Source of the DNA: SYIM01 sp041182885
GTDB lineage: Bacteria; Pseudomonadota; Gammaproteobacteria; Burkholderiales; Burkholderiaceae_E
Reading direction: 5' to 3'
Assembly (NCBI GenBank): GCA_049423065.1
Contig: JBMSQB010000005.1
Span: 1-64,000, forward strand
Length of the DNA stretch: 64,000 nucleotides
Numbering within the stretch: the first letter of the stretch is position 1; every line of letters starts with the position of its first letter. Shown here piece after piece: positions 32,824-40,963 of the stretch. Below the pieces are notes generated by a model. The model was not told the DNA's origin. It made no database searches and worked only from the letters and a program-made list of their open reading frames with translations. The translations under genes were made by a program, and so were the position numbers.

Positions 32824-33120
32824 CTACGCCGCCTTCAGTGGCTGAATCTTTGCCAGCTCTTGCGCCAGGGCGTCTTTGGCAACTGCCGCATCATGGTCCA
32901 TTTGCAGGCCGGTCCAGAAACTGTCGTTGAGCCCGAAATAGCGTGAAAGCCGAAGCCCTGAGTCGACCGTCACAGCCCGCTTTCCCGCAATAATTTGGCT
33001 GATCCGAATCTGTGGCACGCCGATATCCTTGGCCAATCGGTAGGCAGAAATACCCATTGGCTCAAGAAATTCATAGAGGAGAATTTCTCCAGGGGTGGGA
33101 TGGGGAACTTTTCGCATCAT
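32824..33120 (-). CDS. higA: HigA-type antitoxin (XRE family)
   Basis: This 98-residue protein has a Cro/CI helix-turn-helix (YRLAKDIGVPQIRISQIIAGKR at about 27-48 in two overlapping helices). The HigA N-terminal signature HPTPGEILLYEFLEPMGIS is also present. It binds and neutralises HigB and represses the operon. The toxin gene precedes it by eight bases, the characteristic higBA order. Confidence 0.94.
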   Translation of the reverse strand: MMRKVPHPTPGEILLYEFLEPMGISAYRLAKDIGVPQIRISQIIAGKRAVTVDSGLRLSRYFGLNDSFWTGLQMDHDAAVAKDALAQELAKIQPLKAA

Positions 33121-33128
33121 TGCTTCCT

Positions 33129-33410
33129 TCAGTGATAGTCAACGATCTCCACATCGAACGCCCTGCCCTGGACGAACTTGAAGCAGATTCGCCATTGATC
33201 ATTGATGCGGATGCTCCACTGACCTTTGCGATCTCCCTTGAGCGCCTCAAGCCGGTTGTTCGGGGGAATCCTGAGTTCTTCCAGACGTGTAACGCGGTTC
33301 AGAATTGCCAGTTTGCGCACGGCACTTGCCTCGATGTTACGGAAGCGGGGAATTCTGTCGCCCATAAAGAGCGCGCGCGTGCTGTTGCAGCGGAAAGACT
33401 CGATAGGCAT
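33129..33410 (-). CDS. higB: HigB-type toxin (RelE superfamily mRNA interferase)
   Basis: This 93-residue protein has the HigB core: MPIESFRC at the start, LNRVTRLEELRIPPNNRLEAL, then LKGDRKGQWSIRINDQWRICF. The basic residues of the last segment are those used by HigB/RelE proteins to cut mRNA on the ribosome. It is the first gene of higBA, immediately downstream of an 8-bp inverted repeat. Confidence 0.93.
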   Translation of the reverse strand: MPIESFRCNSTRALFMGDRIPRFRNIEASAVRKLAILNRVTRLEELRIPPNNRLEALKGDRKGQWSIRINDQWRICFKFVQGRAFDVEIVDYH

Positions 33411-33420
33411 CGAATCGAAT

Positions 33421-33455
33421 GCTAACGCGGAAAGATAGTATCGTCAAGCGTTAGC
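33421..33455. promoter_or_regulatory. Inverted repeat in the higBA promoter (probable HigA operator)
   Basis: Perfect arms GCTAACGC (33421-33428) and GCGTTAGC (33448-33455) are separated by 19 bases that contain a minus-strand -10-like TACTAT. It begins ten bases before the higB start codon. Confidence 0.65.
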
Positions 33456-33457
33456 TT

Positions 33458-35083
33458 CTATTCCTGCCGCAACCTGAACCGCTGCAATTTGCCTGTCTCG
33501 GTGCGCGGCAGGCTCTCCCGAAACACGACCGAGCGCGGATATTTGTACGGCGCGATCGCAGCCTTCACATAGTCCTGCAGCACCTTTGCGAGCGCGGGCT
33601 CGCCGCCATGCCGCTCGATCATGCCGGGTCGGGCCACCACATAGGCGCGCACGATCTGGCCGCGCTCTGCATCGGGTACGCCCACGACCCCGCACTCGGC
33701 CACCGCTTCGTGGGCCATCAGCACCGCCTCGACCTCGGGGCCTGCGATGTTGTAGCCCGCCGAGATGATCATGTCGTCGGAGCGGGCCTGGTAGTGGAAA
33801 TAGCCGTCTTCGTCCACCATGAAGGTATCGCCCGGCAGGTTCCAGCCGTTGCGCACATATTGGCTCTGGCGCGGGTCGGCCAGGTAGCGGCAGCCTGTGG
33901 GCCCGCGCACGGCGAGCTTGCCCACGGTGTTGGGCGGAAGCGTGTTCATGTTTTCGTCGACGATCCGGGCCTCGTAGCCGGGAACCACCTTGCCGATTGC
34001 GCCGGGTCGCACCTCAGAACCCGCTGATGAAATGAAGATGTGAATCATCTCGGTCGAGCCAATGCCGTCGATCATTTCCAGCCCGCTTGCCTCGCGCCAG
34101 AGCTGGCGGGTGGCATCGGGCAGCGCCTCGCCCGCCGACACGCTCGCCCGAAGCGACTTCAGGTCGAAGCGCCCAAGAAGCGGCGCCATCTGGCGATAAA
34201 AGGTCGGTGCGGTGAACACAACCGTTGCGCGATGGCGCTCGATGGCCGCCAGCAGCTTCTCGGGCGTGAGGCCCTCGAGGAGCAGCGTCGCTGCTCCCAC
34301 CCGCATGGGAAAGCACAGCATGCCGCCCAGGCCGAAAGTGAAGGCAAGCGGCGGCGTGCCGCAGAAGATATCGCTCGCGACCGGTTTCAGCACATGGCGT
34401 GGGAACAGGTCGCACATCGCGATCACATCACGATGGAAGTGCATGGTGCCCTTGGGCTGGCCGGTGGTGCCCGAGGTGAAGGCGATCAGGGCGACATCAT
34501 CGGCGGCGGTGTCGCAGGCGGTGAACGCGGTGTCAGTCCGCGGGAAATGCGTTTCAAGTGCGTCGGCCGCGCCACTTCCATCGTTGAAAAACAGCGCGCC
34601 GCGCAGCCGGTCGCACTGACCCGCGCCGGCGTCGATTTCGGCGCGCAGCTTCAGGTCACAGAGCACCGCATTGACCTGCGCCTTGTCGGCGATCTGGATC
34701 AGCTCGGCCGCACGGAGCAGCGGCATGGTGGCCACCGCCACCAGCCCTGCCTTGACCGTGGCAAGCCAGCAGGCCGCCATCATGGGATGGTTGCCACCGC
34801 GCAGCAGCACCCGGTTACCCGGCACCAGTCCCATCGGGCCGGTGAGCACATGGGCGATCCGGTCAACCTGCGCGGCAAGCTCTCGCCAGGTGCAGCAACC
34901 GTCGTCGTTGATGAGCGCAATCGAATCGCCGTGGCCGCGCGCGATCATGGCATCGAGCAGTTCCACCGCCGCGTTCATGCGCGGGGGATAGCGGGTATCG
35001 GGCGAGGCAAGGAATTTGGGCCATTGCGCGCGTGGCGGCAGGTGGTCGCGGGCGAAGGTGTCGATGTGGGCGGAGCGGTGCAT
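33458..35083 (-). CDS. Aryl-CoA ligase (benzoate/2-aminobenzoate--CoA ligase family)
   Basis: This 541-residue adenylate-forming enzyme has the family N-terminus (HIDTFARDHLPPRAQWP), P-loop FTSGTTGQPKGTMHFH, and the benzoate-ligase-type core TPPLAFTFGLGGMLCFPM. Further segments are IDGIGSTEMIHIFIS, SAGYNIAGPEVEAVLM and the catalytic Lys in PRTETGKLQRFRLRQ. It probably makes benzoyl- or anthraniloyl-CoA for aerobic CoA-dependent aromatic degradation, although ring oxygenase genes are not in the window. Its start codon overlaps the MarR stop (ATGA), so the regulator and ligase are translationally coupled. Confidence 0.88.
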   Translation of the reverse strand: MHRSAHIDTFARDHLPPRAQWPKFLASPDTRYPPRMNAAVELLDAMIARGHGDSIALINDDGCCTWRELAAQVDRIAHVLTGPMGLVPGNRVLLRGGNHPMMAACWLATVKAGLVAVATMPLLRAAELIQIADKAQVNAVLCDLKLRAEIDAGAGQCDRLRGALFFNDGSGAADALETHFPRTDTAFTACDTAADDVALIAFTSGTTGQPKGTMHFHRDVIAMCDLFPRHVLKPVASDIFCGTPPLAFTFGLGGMLCFPMRVGAATLLLEGLTPEKLLAAIERHRATVVFTAPTFYRQMAPLLGRFDLKSLRASVSAGEALPDATRQLWREASGLEMIDGIGSTEMIHIFISSAGSEVRPGAIGKVVPGYEARIVDENMNTLPPNTVGKLAVRGPTGCRYLADPRQSQYVRNGWNLPGDTFMVDEDGYFHYQARSDDMIISAGYNIAGPEVEAVLMAHEAVAECGVVGVPDAERGQIVRAYVVARPGMIERHGGEPALAKVLQDYVKAAIAPYKYPRSVVFRESLPRTETGKLQRFRLRQE

Positions 35084-35712
35084 CAGGGTTCTCCGGATGG
35101 GGGGGATCGGCGGGCGCGAAGCGGCCTGGATGATCGAGCCGAGCGCGGGCGGCGCAAGGCAGGCGTGGGTTCAGGATCAGGAGCGGGGGACAGGCGGGAA
35201 AGAAGCGCCGGCTCGGCATCCTCATGCAGGCCGGTCTTCAGTTTTCCCAGCAGGGCAAGCAGCGTTCGCTGCTCGGCTGCGCCGAGATCGGACAGCAGCG
35301 AGACCACCCAGGACTCATGGGCGCTGGCCATCTCTGCAAAGCGCGCCTGACCATCCGGGGTGAGCCGCAGGCGAATCGCCCGTCGGTCTCCCGGCACAGC
35401 CTCGCGCAGCAGGAGGCCCTCTTGCTCGAGCTGGTCCGCAAGCCCCGTCACATTGCCACCCGTCACCATCAGCCGCCGCGACAGCTCGCTCATGCGAAGG
35501 CCGTCTGGCGTCCGATAAAGCTGGGCGAGCAGGTCAAAGCGCGGGAGCGTCGATCCGAACCGGCGACGCAGCCGCTGGCCCACCGAGGCTTCAATCAGCG
35601 TGGTGCAGGTGAGAAGCCGCAGCCAGAGCTTGAGCGCCGTGTGGTCCTGGGCGACCACCCTGCTTTCCTGATCGAGGGGTTCGGGTTGCGCCTTGTCAGC
35701 TCCGCTGTTCAT
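35083..35712 (-). CDS. MarR family transcriptional regulator
   Basis: This 209-residue regulator has the MarR winged helix: LPRFDLLAQLYRTPDGLRMSELSRRLMVTGGNVTGLADQLEQEG and the wing GDRRAIRLRLTPDGQA. MarR proteins of this kind sense aromatic acids or their CoA esters. The 38 or so C-terminal residues are a disordered Pro/Arg/Ser-rich tail not usual for the family. A pseudo-palindrome lies 11 bases upstream of the start, and the gene is coupled to the aryl-CoA ligase, its likely target. Confidence 0.92.
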   Translation of the reverse strand: MNSGADKAQPEPLDQESRVVAQDHTALKLWLRLLTCTTLIEASVGQRLRRRFGSTLPRFDLLAQLYRTPDGLRMSELSRRLMVTGGNVTGLADQLEQEGLLLREAVPGDRRAIRLRLTPDGQARFAEMASAHESWVVSLLSDLGAAEQRTLLALLGKLKTGLHEDAEPALLSRLSPAPDPEPTPALRRPRSARSSRPLRARRSPPSGEP

Positions 35713-35722
35713 GGCGAGAAAG

Positions 35723-35749
35723 TTTAAGCCTGAATGATTCGGACTTGAA
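35723..35749. promoter_or_regulatory. Pseudo-palindrome upstream of marR, probable operator
   Basis: Arm TTTAAGCCTGAAT (35723-35735) and arm ATTCGGACTTGAA (35737-35749) are inverted about one central base, with 10 of 13 pairs matching. It starts 11 bases before the MarR start codon, where autorepression sites of this family usually lie. Confidence 0.55.
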
Positions 35750-35802
35750 GCTTCTTGCCGGCAATGGCGACAACCGGGGATGTCGAGATCGGCTGCGCCA
35801 AT

Positions 35803-35834
35803 AAAAAACCCGCCACGTTGCCGTGGCGGGTTTG
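35803..35834 (-). terminator. Terminator of the porin gene
   Basis: The arms ACCCGCCACG (35808-35817) and CGTGGCGGGT (35822-35831) enclose TTGC. On the minus strand the stem is followed by a T run (35806-35803). It lies 38 bases beyond the porin stop and also has T residues on the plus side, so it may work both ways. Confidence 0.88.
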
Positions 35835-35871
35835 GAACCTCAGGTCACAAGCTGGCTGGGCCAGCGGGTGA

Positions 35872-37077
35872 TCAGAAGTTGTGGAACAGACCCAGGGACA
35901 TGACCTTGGTGTCCGAACCCATTCCCGTGCCAGCAGCGGTCGGCGCCGAGCTCATGCCGCCGCCTGACATCGACACGTTGTTCATCGCCGCGTTGTTGAT
36001 CACGCTGTACGAGGTGTACACGTGGGTGCGGTTCGAGAAGTTGTAGCGAAGGCCGAGGGCCCACGAATCGGAATTCGTGTTGGCCTGCGTGCCACGGCTG
36101 ACGTGCGAGAAATCACCCAGCTTGGCCCACTGGCCGTACACCGAGAGAGGACCGCCCAGGCTGTGGATCACGCCAAGGCCGAAGCCGCTTTGCTTGCCGC
36201 CGCCAGCGGCCGTACCCAGCGCTGCCGTGTTGGTGGCGGCGTCCGTGAACTCACGCTTCATCTCGTAGAAAGCAGCCTGCAGCTTGGTGGTCTTGAGGAC
36301 CTGATAGCCACCGACGATCTTCAGGCCGGTGTTGTCACGGTTGGTTGTCAAAGCGGGGTTGCCAGCGCTGTCGGTTACCTTGACGTAGTCGACCTGGGCA
36401 CCCAGCGGACCGCTCGCATAACGCAACGTGAAGCCCATTGCGGTACCGGCCGGGTTGGTATTGGCGGCCGCCTGTTCGTTCTGGTTCAGGATGCCGTAAT
36501 AGAGTTCCGAACCCGCGAAATTGCCGGCGAGGCCCTTCTGCAACACGATCTTGGTGGTGTTCTCGAGGCGTGCGGCGGGGGCAGTGACGTAACCCGAGGA
36601 CGCGGCGGTGTACATGCCGATGCCGCCGAACACCATGTGGTTGGCGCCAACGTCTTCGACCGCACCGTTGCCCCAGTAAACGTTCTGGCGGCCGAAGCGG
36701 ATCTGGGCCGAGCTGTTGCCCAGCGCGACGTGTGCCTCGCGGCTACCGAAAACACCGGTACCCGAGTTGAACAGACCACCTTGTCCAGGGCTGCTGAACG
36801 CGCCGCCGCTGTTCGTGCTGTCGAGGTTGAAACCGGTTTCGATCACGAAGCTGGCCTGAACGCCGCCGCCCAGGTTTTCGTTGCCGCGCAGACCAACGCG
36901 CGAGCCGCTGTCGAACACGCGGGTGCGGGCCTTGAGGTCGTTGGCGGGAGTGGCGGAGCCTTCCGCGCTCCAGCGGTCCAGACCGGCGTGGGCGCGGCCA
37001 TACAGTTCAACAGATGCCTGCGCGAACGCAGAGCCAGCAGTGGCGCCGATGGCCAGAGCGATCAGTGATTTTTTCAT
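35872..37077 (-). CDS. Outer-membrane porin (Gram-negative GBP/porin_4 type)
   Basis: This 401-residue precursor starts MKKSLIALAIGATAGSAFAQ, a classic signal peptide. A 16-stranded barrel follows, with the betaproteobacterial porin opening ASVELYGRAHAGLD, VFDSGSRVGLRGNENLGGG and a C-terminal strand ending in phenylalanine (GLFHNF). It forms a trimeric general-diffusion channel. The start at 37077 has AAGAGG upstream and gives the signal peptide; longer frames do not. It is a single-gene unit with a strong terminator. Confidence 0.95.
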   Translation of the reverse strand: MKKSLIALAIGATAGSAFAQASVELYGRAHAGLDRWSAEGSATPANDLKARTRVFDSGSRVGLRGNENLGGGVQASFVIETGFNLDSTNSGGAFSSPGQGGLFNSGTGVFGSREAHVALGNSSAQIRFGRQNVYWGNGAVEDVGANHMVFGGIGMYTAASSGYVTAPAARLENTTKIVLQKGLAGNFAGSELYYGILNQNEQAAANTNPAGTAMGFTLRYASGPLGAQVDYVKVTDSAGNPALTTNRDNTGLKIVGGYQVLKTTKLQAAFYEMKREFTDAATNTAALGTAAGGGKQSGFGLGVIHSLGGPLSVYGQWAKLGDFSHVSRGTQANTNSDSWALGLRYNFSNRTHVYTSYSVINNAAMNNVSMSGGGMSSAPTAAGTGMGSDTKVMSLGLFHNF

Positions 37078-37328
37078 TGCATGCCTCTTAAGAGTTGTAC
37101 AAGTCTCTTCAGACCTGGGTGCCTGCGGTTCGTGCCGGTAGCGCCCGTGCCAACCTCCTGACGGGAAGTTGTCCGGTATTTGAACAGAGGCCGGGAGGGG
37201 CTGCAAAGAAAACGCCCCGAAATACGCCAATGCGTTGCTAACCTGCAACAGCCTGGGCGGGCTTTATCTTCCACCCGGTGGCGCGCGCCCATTCATGCCG
37301 CCTGGTGCCAAAACTAAGGAACCTGAAT

Positions 37329-38360
37329 ATGTCTGCAGAGACCAATTTGCCTTCGCGTCCGTTTGATCGGCCGCAATCCGGCCTCGCTGCATCGGGCCAG
37401 GGAGGGCATCGCCGCCTGCCTGCCCTCCGCCTGCCTGTCGTTGCCGCGCCCATGTTCCTGATCTCGGGCCCGGATCTGGTACTGGCCGCCTGCCGGGCCG
37501 GCATCGTGGGCGCCTTCCCCACGCCCAACGCCCGTCCGATCGAGGTGCTGGATCAGTGGATGGCAACCATCGTCGAGGGACTTGCCCGGGCAAAGTCCGA
37601 GCATCCGGAGGCGCGCCTCGGCCCCTGGGCCGCCAATCTGGTCACCCACTCTTCAAACGCGAGGCTGCCCGAGGATCTGGCGCTCATCGCCCGCCACCAG
37701 CCGCCCATCGTCATCACGGCGCTGGGCAGCCCCAGGCCCGCCATCGAGGTGGTGCACGGATATGGCGGCATCGTCATTGCCGATGTCGTGAACCTCACGC
37801 TCGCCCGGAAGGCGGTCGCCGCAGGCGCGGATGGTCTCGCCTGCGTCTGCGCAGGGGCGGGCGGCCACACCGGCCATCTGTCGCCTTTCGCATTCGTGAG
37901 CGCGGTGCGCGAATTCTTTGATGGTCTGGTGATTGCGGGCGGTGGCATCACCGACGGGTGGGGCGTGGCCGGGGCGATCGCATCGGGCGCCGATCTGGTC
38001 TACATGGGTACGCGCTTCATCCCCACTGTGGAGAGCCAGGCCCCGCCCGAGTACAAGCAGATGGTGGTTGACTCAACCGCCGATGATCTGGTGGTGAGCG
38101 ATCGCATCACGGGCACCGCGGCCAGCTGGCTCATTCCGTCGCTCGAGCGGAACGGCATCGATCTTTCGGCGCTGCCCGACAAGCGTGAGCGGGTTTACGA
38201 CAGCAACCGTTCGGTCGAGGCCTCGCGCGGCTGGAAAGACCTGTGGGGCGCCGGGCAGGGACTGGGCAGCATTCATGCCATCGAGCCGGTGGGCGCCGTG
38301 GTGGATCGTCTTGAGTCAGAATACCGCGAGGCGCGTGCGCGATTCGCCGCCCTTTCCTGA
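37329..38360 (+). CDS. Nitronate monooxygenase family FMN oxidoreductase
   Basis: This 343-residue TIM-barrel flavoprotein of the nitronate monooxygenase/2-nitropropane dioxygenase family has VVAAPMFLISGPDLVLAACRAG near the start, CAGAGGHTGHLSPFAFV (catalytic His region) and VIAGGGITDGWGVAGAIASGADLVYMGTRF. The last is the FMN-phosphate site. Members oxidise alkyl nitronates, but in acid-degradation clusters the physiological substrate is unclear. It is the first gene of a run with thiolase and coq7, with ten bases to the thiolase start. Confidence 0.9.
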   Translation: MSAETNLPSRPFDRPQSGLAASGQGGHRRLPALRLPVVAAPMFLISGPDLVLAACRAGIVGAFPTPNARPIEVLDQWMATIVEGLARAKSEHPEARLGPWAANLVTHSSNARLPEDLALIARHQPPIVITALGSPRPAIEVVHGYGGIVIADVVNLTLARKAVAAGADGLACVCAGAGGHTGHLSPFAFVSAVREFFDGLVIAGGGITDGWGVAGAIASGADLVYMGTRFIPTVESQAPPEYKQMVVDSTADDLVVSDRITGTAASWLIPSLERNGIDLSALPDKRERVYDSNRSVEASRGWKDLWGAGQGLGSIHAIEPVGAVVDRLESEYREARARFAALS

Positions 38361-38370
38361 GGCGCTTGCC

Positions 38371-39609
38371 ATGACATCTCCCACTTATATTCTCGGCGGT
38401 CATCAGACCGACTTTGCCCGGGTGTGGTCGCGAAACGGCCAGGACCTCTCCGACATGATTCGCGAGTCGACGCTTGGCGCCCTCGAAGCAGCCCGCGTCG
38501 ACGCGGGTCGGGTGGCCGCCATTCACGTGGGCAATGCGTTTGGCGAACTGCAACGCAACCAGGCACACCTCGGCGCCATGGTGTCCTCGGTGGTGCCGGC
38601 GCTCTGGGGCGTGCCGGCCATGCGTCACGAGGGCGCGTGTGCCTCGGCTTCGCTTGCAATTCTCAGCGCGATGGCCGAGATCGAGGCTGGCCGCTACGAC
38701 TGTGTGCTGGTGGTGGGCGCGGAGGAGCTGAAGAATCTGCCTGGCGATGTGTCGTCGGCCAATCAGAACGCCGCAGGCTGGCAGGGGCGCGAGGGCATTG
38801 ACTGCCGCTTTCTCTGGCCGGCAGCCTTCGGCATGATGGGGTTCGAATATGAGCGGCGATATGGGCTGGATCGTCGCCACCTGAACCGGATCGCTGAACT
38901 CAACTACGGCAATGCGAAGCGGAATCCGCTTGCTCAAACGCGGAAGTGGGCATTCGACGCCGCGAGCTTCACCGATGATGACGAAGCCAATCCGGTGATC
39001 GAGCCCGGCACCCGCCGACAAGACTGCGGACAGATCACCGATGGCGCCTGTTCGCTGGTGCTCGCCTCGGGCCGGTTCGCAGCCGAGCATGCTGCCCGGA
39101 CCGGGCAGGCAATTGAGCGGCTCCCCAAAATCACAGGCTGGGGCCACCGCACGGTGGGCTTGCGGGCAATCGACAAGCTCGAGCGGAGCCGTGGCGATGC
39201 TTATGTGTTTCCGCACGTGCGCGCTGCCATCACCGACGCATGGGCGCGCGCCGGGGTGTCGGGGCCCGAGGCGTTCGATGTCCTGGAGACCCACGACTGT
39301 TTCACCACCACCGAATACATGGCGATTGATCACTTTGGCCTGACCGAGCCCGGGCAGAGCTGGCGCGCGGTAGAGGCGGGCGACATCGAGATGGGCGGCC
39401 GACTTCCGGTCAATCCCTCGGGCGGCCTGATTGGTGGCGGACATCCGGTGGGGGCGACCGGCGCTCGCATGGTGCTGGACGCTGCGCGTCAGGTCAGCGA
39501 CCAGGCGGGCGATTATCAGGTGGCCGGCGCGCGGCGGGCAGCCACGCTCAATATCGGCGGCTCGTGTGCAACTGTCGTGTCGTTTGTGGTGGAGGCAGGC
39601 GCTGCCTGA
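38371..39609 (+). CDS. Thiolase family acetyl-CoA acetyltransferase (SCP-x/SCP2-like)
   Basis: This 412-residue thiolase-fold enzyme has the nucleophile Cys in HEGACASASLAI, the late HDCFTTTEYM block and the C-terminal NPSGGLIGGGHPVGATGARM. The layout is that of the SCP2-type thiolases rather than classical FadA, in keeping with roles on branched or unusual acyl-CoAs. Start ATG at 38371 lies ten bases after the nitronate monooxygenase stop. Confidence 0.9.
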   Translation: MTSPTYILGGHQTDFARVWSRNGQDLSDMIRESTLGALEAARVDAGRVAAIHVGNAFGELQRNQAHLGAMVSSVVPALWGVPAMRHEGACASASLAILSAMAEIEAGRYDCVLVVGAEELKNLPGDVSSANQNAAGWQGREGIDCRFLWPAAFGMMGFEYERRYGLDRRHLNRIAELNYGNAKRNPLAQTRKWAFDAASFTDDDEANPVIEPGTRRQDCGQITDGACSLVLASGRFAAEHAARTGQAIERLPKITGWGHRTVGLRAIDKLERSRGDAYVFPHVRAAITDAWARAGVSGPEAFDVLETHDCFTTTEYMAIDHFGLTEPGQSWRAVEAGDIEMGGRLPVNPSGGLIGGGHPVGATGARMVLDAARQVSDQAGDYQVAGARRAATLNIGGSCATVVSFVVEAGAA

Positions 39610-39618
39610 GGAGATGTG

Positions 39619-40278
39619 ATGGAGTCGCTCAGACGCTTTTCGCTTGTGGATCGTGTGCTGGGGGGCGCGTGTCGCGCGCTTGCCACGCTGTCGGATGCGG
39701 TCCCTGCCCGCCGGCCGGTGCCGGGCGCATCAACAGGGTCGCAGGCGGCCGACGAGATTGAACTCACCGAGCCCGAGCGCAGGTTGTCGGGCGCGCTGAT
39801 GCGGGTGAACCATGTCGGCGAAATCTGTGCGCAGGCGCTCTACGAAGGGCAGGCTGCGAGCACGTCCGACCCGGCATTGCGTGAATACTTTCTGGGGGCT
39901 GCGCGTGAGGAGGCTGATCATCTTGCCTGGACGCGCTCGCGGCTGGACGAGCTCGGCGCCTCGCCCTCGCTCCTGAATCCCGTGTGGTTCGCGGGTTCGC
40001 TTGCCATGGGACTGGTGGCGGGGCGTGTGGGCGACCGCTGGAGCCTGGGTTTCATGGCCGAGACCGAACGCCAGGTGGAGGCGCATCTGGGCTCGCACCT
40101 CAACCGGCTGCCGGCTGCCGATCATCGCTCCCGCCACATCATCGAGGCCATGCAGCGCGATGAAACCGCGCATGCGCGCCGCGCGCATGAAATGGGTGGA
40201 GCGGAGCTGCCCGCGGTGGTTCAGCAGGGGATGCGTGCAGCCGCCCGGGTGATGACCACGGTGGCGCACCGGATCTGA
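39619..40278 (+). CDS. coq7: Coq7-type di-iron hydroxylase (demethoxyubiquinone monooxygenase)
   Basis: This 219-residue protein adds the last hydroxyl in ubiquinone synthesis. The di-iron ligands are seen in MRVNHVGEICAQALYEGQ, REEADHLAW, ETERQVEAHL and RDETAHARRA, which together form the Coq7 four-helix site. ATG at 39619 follows GAGGAG; a GTG one codon earlier also reads in frame. It lies only ten bases after the thiolase, an unusual neighbour for a respiratory-quinone gene. Confidence 0.94.
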   Translation: MESLRRFSLVDRVLGGACRALATLSDAVPARRPVPGASTGSQAADEIELTEPERRLSGALMRVNHVGEICAQALYEGQAASTSDPALREYFLGAAREEADHLAWTRSRLDELGASPSLLNPVWFAGSLAMGLVAGRVGDRWSLGFMAETERQVEAHLGSHLNRLPAADHRSRHIIEAMQRDETAHARRAHEMGGAELPAVVQQGMRAAARVMTTVAHRI

Positions 40279-40323
40279 ATGGGACGCGGGCGGGTTTCGC
40301 CCTCAACCCTCAATCCTCAGTCT

Positions 40324-40746
40324 TCAATCTTCAACGACTTCCCAGCTGGTGCTGATTTCGGCGGTGTGGGCAAGCATGGCCGAGGCAGAGCAGTATTTGT
40401 CGTGGGACAGCTTGATGGCGCGTTCCACGATGTTCGGCTTCAGGCCGCGGCCCCGGACAACGAAATGGAAGTGGATTCGGGTGAACACCTTGGGGTCGGT
40501 TTCGGCGCGTACGGCCTCCAGCCTCACTTCGCAACCGCGGACGTCCAGGCCGCTTTTCGTGAGAATCACCACCACGTCGTACGCCGTGCAGCCGCCGGTG
40601 CCGAGCAGCACCATCTCCATGGGGCGTGGCGCCAGGTTGCGTCCGCCACCGTCGACCGCGCCGTCCATCAGAACCGCATGACCGCTCCCGGTTTCGGCAA
40701 CAAAGGTCATTCCGCCGGGGCCGGTCCAATTGACGCTTGCTTTCAT
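40324..40746 (-). CDS. OsmC family protein (YhfA-like)
   Basis: This 140-residue protein has the OsmC fold with both redox cysteines: the one in LLGTGGCTAYDVVVILTK and the one in HDKYCSASAM. OsmC proteins reduce organic hydroperoxides with thiols; the YhfA branch is of less certain function. Start at 40746 (MKASVNWTG) is the family N-terminus; the longer frame has no support. It is convergent with coq7. Confidence 0.92.
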   Translation of the reverse strand: MKASVNWTGPGGMTFVAETGSGHAVLMDGAVDGGGRNLAPRPMEMVLLGTGGCTAYDVVVILTKSGLDVRGCEVRLEAVRAETDPKVFTRIHFHFVVRGRGLKPNIVERAIKLSHDKYCSASAMLAHTAEISTSWEVVED

Positions 40747-40946
40747 GGTGTGTGCTCCAGGACTTGAAGGGAGGCGGCGCGGGGTGGTTGCCCGTGACGC
40801 GCTGATCGCGGGCATTATCTGCCAGCCCGCCTTTTTGCCGATGCTGCACTGCGCAATCCCTATTTCCGACTCGGGCTTGGCTAATTGAAGTGCGGGGTCT
40901 TGCGTTTCGGTGCGCGGGGGTTCCTGCGGTTCGAAGGAAAATCAGA

Positions 40947-40962
40947 TTTGATTAGAATCAAA
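40947..40962. promoter_or_regulatory. Perfect FNR/CRP-type palindrome
   Basis: TTTGATTAGAATCAAA contains an exact FNR consensus, TTGAT-N4-ATCAA (40948-40961). Its centre also reads TAGAAT (40953-40958), five of six matches to a -10 box, with TTCGAA 17 bases upstream. So it could be an FNR site, or an operator laid over a promoter. The nearest targets are the small-RNA candidate to the right and osmC to the left. Confidence 0.55.
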
Positions 40963-40963
40963 G

